From Asaia krungthepensis NRIC 0535 (GTDB lineage: Bacteria; Pseudomonadota; Alphaproteobacteria; Acetobacterales; Acetobacteraceae), in NCBI RefSeq assembly GCF_025995175.1, contig NZ_BAPV01000004.1:1-64000 (forward strand): a DNA stretch of 64,000 nucleotides, in the 5' to 3' direction. The number at the start of each line of letters is the position of its first letter. The stretch's first letter is position 1. The translations under genes and the position numbers were made by a program. Shown here piece by piece: positions 61,357 to 64,000 of the stretch. The notes under the pieces were generated by a model that was given only the letters and a program-made list of their open reading frames with translations, was not told the DNA's origin and did no database searches.

Positions 61357-62364
61357 ATGAAAAAGGCTCTCTTCTTCTCCTTTCTCAGTGTGACCATTGT
61401 GTTACTCGCGGTGCTTGGTCTGGATGCTTATGGCATCGGCCATCTCGCGAGGCGCGTGGAGTCGTCCGTGCCCGAGCTGGCGGCAAAAGGGTGGCATCTG
61501 TCGTGGCGCGCGGAGTCGCGGCAATGGCGTCCATGGGGCTCGAAACTCATTCTGTCGGGCGTCTCTCTCCATGACAATCAGGGTCATGGCTGGATTGGCC
61601 AGTCACTCTCACTCGGGCTCGATCCGTTTCATCCATCTGACGTCATTCTGCGCTTTTCAGGGCCTCAGCTCCTGCGCGTCTCCAGCGCAATCGATCTGAC
61701 AACGGGAGAGGCGACGGGACGCTTCTCTCCGGGTTCGAATACTCTCTTCCTGCGAACCCCGCTGGTCACAGCTTCGGCGCTGCCGGTCACGGAGATCGAA
61801 AGCGTGATCCTTCGCGACGTGACAATAAGAGTCGTTCCCGGCCTCGATGCCGAAAATCCTGTGCCTGCCTGGGGAATCGACCTTCACGCCGGTTCCGCCT
61901 CGCCACAGTTTCGCGGCAGCATTGCTTCGGAGTCCGGCGCGATGGCCCATCTGGCGGCCCTCATGCCGCTTATGCCGCCACCGCGCGATCTTCATGTGGC
62001 GATTGCCGCACTCCGCCCGCGGAAAGCTTCGCTCGGGATCTCCGGGCCATATGAACGCTATTTAATTCAGGACGCTGCAATCACACTCGGACCGCTATCC
62101 TGCGTCGCCCGTGGCACGCTCGGCAGCGATGGGGCCGGCACTCTCTGGGCGCACCTGTCTGGCTTGCAGGGCTTTACCCGCTACTGGATTGCCCGCGCGC
62201 CGGAAATCCTGCGCGCCCTGCCGGCCAGCGCCCCGTTCCTGCATAGCCTTGATGAACAATCGGCAAGGATACCAGACCAGTTTGACCTGCCCGTTCCGGT
62301 AGGCGGCGATGACATTTTATTGCAAAATCACTTTTCCACGATAATAACAGGGCATTCTCGATGA
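61357..62364 (+). CDS. DUF2125-type exported protein
   Basis: 335 aa from the ATG at 61357, which gives a standard leader (MKKALFFSFLSVTIVLLAVLGLDAYG); ATGs 10 and 5 codons upstream are alternatives. One N-terminal membrane segment, then a beta-rich periplasmic region with AKGWHLSWRAESRQWRPWG, SGVSLHDN and ITLGPLSCVARGTL, typical of alphaproteobacterial DUF2125 proteins, which recall AsmA-like sheets. Function unknown. Confidence 0.68.
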   Translation: MKKALFFSFLSVTIVLLAVLGLDAYGIGHLARRVESSVPELAAKGWHLSWRAESRQWRPWGSKLILSGVSLHDNQGHGWIGQSLSLGLDPFHPSDVILRFSGPQLLRVSSAIDLTTGEATGRFSPGSNTLFLRTPLVTASALPVTEIESVILRDVTIRVVPGLDAENPVPAWGIDLHAGSASPQFRGSIASESGAMAHLAALMPLMPPPRDLHVAIAALRPRKASLGISGPYERYLIQDAAITLGPLSCVARGTLGSDGAGTLWAHLSGLQGFTRYWIARAPEILRALPASAPFLHSLDEQSARIPDQFDLPVPVGGDDILLQNHFSTIITGHSR

Positions 62365-62449
62365 ACCGGAGGGGAAGCTGACGCCTTATGGGCGGTGGCA
62401 GTTAACCATTCCCCTTCACGACTGGCCTTGATGGCCGCGGATCCCTGCA

Positions 62450-63859
62450 ATGCCTGACATGAGTGCTCTCTTCCTCGCACGATTGCAATTCGCGTTTACC
62501 GTCGGATTTCACATCGTCTTTCCCGCCTTCTCCATCGGTCTGGCAGCGTTCCTGGCCGTGCTCGAAGGGCTTTGGCTCAAGACGGACAAGCCCGTCTATC
62601 TCGACCTCTTCAAATACTGGCTGCGCGTCTTCTCGGTCGTGTTCGCCATGGGCGTCGTCTCAGGGCTGGTGATGTCCTATGAGTTCGGCACCAACTGGTC
62701 GCAGTTCTCGCAAAAGGCGGGGCCAATCCTTGGTCCGATGCTGGCCTATGAGGTCATGACCGCCTTCTTCCTCGAAGCAGGCTTCCTCGGCGTGATGATG
62801 TTCGGGCTCAACCGCGTGGGCAAAGGGCTGCATTTCGCGGCAACCTGCATGGTCTCGATCGGCACGCTCATCTCGATGAGCTGGATCCTTGCATCCAATT
62901 CCTGGATGCAGACGCCCCGGGGTTACAAGATCGACGCCGCGACGGGTCGTTTCCTGCCAGCAGACTGGTGGGCCATCGTCTTCAACCCGTCTTTTCCGTT
63001 CCGCCTCGTGCACATGGCGCTGGCCGCTTTCCTGTGCGTGGCCTTCATCGTGGGCGGCGTAGGGGCTTGGCATCTGCTCAAGGCCAAGCGCCAGAAGCGC
63101 CAGCCGACCGATGCTGTGAAGGTCATGTTCTCCATGGCCATGTGGATGGCTGCCATCGTGGCCCCGCTGCAGATCCTTGCGGGCGACGCCCACGGCCTGA
63201 ACACGCTGAAATACCAACCTGCCAAGATCGCGGCGATGGAAGGCGACTGGGAGAGCGAGAGCCGTGCGCCCGAACTGCTGTTCGGGGTACCGGACATGGA
63301 ACATGAGGTGACCCGCTACAAGATCGGCATTCCGCTCGTTGGCTCGCTGATCCTGACGCACAGCCTCGACGGCAAGGTGCCGGGCCTCAAGGATTTCCCG
63401 AAGGACCAGCGCGCGCCGATGTATGTGGTGTTCTACACCTTCCGCGTGATGGTGGCCCTTGGCAGCCTGATGGCCCTGCTTGGATTCTTCTCGCTGTTCC
63501 TGCGCTGGAAGGGCGGGTTCTATACCAACCCGATCCTGCTGCGCGGCGCGCTGCTCATGACGCCTGCCGGGTTCATCGCCCTGCTTTGCGGTTGGGTCAC
63601 GACCGAAGTGGGCCGCCAGCCCTTCACGATCTATGGGCTGCTGCGCACCGTCGACAGCGTCTCACCCGTGACACTGCCGAACATGGAAATGTCCATGGTG
63701 GCCTTCGTCATCGTCTATTTCATCGTCTTCACCGCCGGTATCGGCATCCTGCTGCGCGACTTCGCCAAGGAACCGAGCTCGAACGAGCCTGAGCCCCCGC
63801 GCGATCAGCCGCATCGTGCCGCTGGTATCACCCAAGTCTCTCACCACCCGGCGGAGTAA
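62450..63859 (+). CDS. cioA: Cyanide-insensitive quinol oxidase (bd-type) subunit I
   Basis: 469 aa. Nine membrane segments. Haem ligands: His21 in TVGFHIVFPAF and His188 in RLVHMAL; Glu101 and Glu109 in YEVMTAFFLEAGFLG are the conserved haem d-side acids. The Q-loop is short, as in CioA-type oxidases. Quinol-oxidising terminal oxidase of the inner membrane; pairs with periplasmic dehydrogenases such as Gdh. Followed by cioB after nine bases. No FNR-type site was found in the 85 bases before it. Confidence 0.95.
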   Translation: MPDMSALFLARLQFAFTVGFHIVFPAFSIGLAAFLAVLEGLWLKTDKPVYLDLFKYWLRVFSVVFAMGVVSGLVMSYEFGTNWSQFSQKAGPILGPMLAYEVMTAFFLEAGFLGVMMFGLNRVGKGLHFAATCMVSIGTLISMSWILASNSWMQTPRGYKIDAATGRFLPADWWAIVFNPSFPFRLVHMALAAFLCVAFIVGGVGAWHLLKAKRQKRQPTDAVKVMFSMAMWMAAIVAPLQILAGDAHGLNTLKYQPAKIAAMEGDWESESRAPELLFGVPDMEHEVTRYKIGIPLVGSLILTHSLDGKVPGLKDFPKDQRAPMYVVFYTFRVMVALGSLMALLGFFSLFLRWKGGFYTNPILLRGALLMTPAGFIALLCGWVTTEVGRQPFTIYGLLRTVDSVSPVTLPNMEMSMVAFVIVYFIVFTAGIGILLRDFAKEPSSNEPEPPRDQPHRAAGITQVSHHPAE

Positions 63860-63868
63860 GCGATCACC

Positions 63869-64000
63869 ATGAACACCCTCGCCTATTGGTTGCCCATTAT
63901 CTGGGCAACCCTCGCCTCTCTGGCCATCTTCATCTATGTCTGCCTCGACGGGTTCGACCTGGGCATCGGCATCCTGTTCCTCGGCGAGCACCGCAAGGAA
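63869..64000 (+). CDS. cioB: Cyanide-insensitive quinol oxidase subunit II (partial, cut by window end)
   Basis: 44 codons from the ATG at 63869 to the window edge, open. The translation begins MNTLAYWLPIIWATLA and continues FIYVCLDGFDLGIGIL, the conserved first helix of CydB/CioB. GGAG ribosome site overlaps the cioA stop. Confidence 0.93.
   Translation, partial: MNTLAYWLPIIWATLASLAIFIYVCLDGFDLGIGILFLGEHRKE

Noticed and set aside
1-64000. tRNA genes, CRISPR arrays, insertion sequences, phage or integrase genes
   Set aside because: Intergenic gaps are short and none shows a cloverleaf, repeat-spacer pattern, transposase or terminal repeats.

Overview
The window is a high-GC chromosomal segment of an alphaproteobacterium, almost certainly an acetic acid bacterium (Acetobacteraceae). 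The combination that points there is a membrane-bound PQQ glucose dehydrogenase, a cyanide-insensitive bd-type quinol oxidase (CioAB), a serine palmitoyltransferase/ACP/acyl-AMP-ligase sphingolipid cluster and the MmcB/HWE-kinase/DUF2125 background. The genus cannot be fixed from this sequence alone. No mobile element, CRISPR array, tRNA or integrase was found, and the segment reads as core chromosome. The left edge carries what looks like the promoter and leader of an rRNA operon that reads leftwards out of the window.

Layout. (a) 0.5-13.1 kb, sphingolipid/envelope-lipid locus: TagF-like transferase, fatty acyl-AMP ligase, ACP and serine palmitoyltransferase (+); Tam41-like cytidylyltransferase and ceramide/DAG-kinase-like gene (-); then a tightly overlapping + operon of metallophosphoesterase, LptF-like, LptG-like, fatty-acid hydroxylase, MobA-like nucleotidyltransferase and GT4 glycosyltransferase. 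(b) 13-21 kb: mmcB, an inositol-phosphatase-family gene, a SYLF protein, then fabD-fabG-acpP-fabF-mltG (-). (c) 20.7-30.5 kb: exported protein plus methyltransferase, a periplasmic-binding-fold protein without signal peptide, an HWE-type sensor kinase, an M13 peptidase, an exported Dabb protein, a ferritin-like diiron protein and bioB. (d) 30.9-35.4 kb: TonB-dependent receptor divergent from a DUF3649-PepSY-DUF3325 operon. (e) 35.4-41.0 kb: a five-gene overlapping operon of a membrane dCache/cyclase-like sensor, MlaE, an ATPase-like MlaF that has lost its nucleotide-binding motifs, MlaD and a TPR lipoprotein. (f) 41.2-48 kb: ygfZ-hisI (+) and rpmI-rplT-pheS-pheT-lpxB (-). (g) 48.2-51 kb: gdh with an operator-rich promoter, and a small secreted Cys-repeat protein. 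(h) 51-57.3 kb: sufE, hslU, hslV and two coupled hybrid histidine kinases (-). (i) 57.5-64 kb: small membrane gene, ftsE, ftsX, a DUF218 protein, a PlsC-like acyltransferase, a DUF2125 protein, cioA and the start of cioB.

Much of the window deals with the envelope: sphingoid-base synthesis and modification, apparent head-group chemistry, Lpt- and Mla-type lipid traffic, fatty-acid synthesis, lipid A (lpxB), peptidoglycan (mltG, ftsEX) and periplasmic respiration (gdh, cio). The two most unusual systems are the sphingolipid locus with its own LptFG-like pair and kinase/cytidylyltransferase genes, and the sensor-coupled MCE operon whose ATPase and cyclase domains both look catalytically degenerate.
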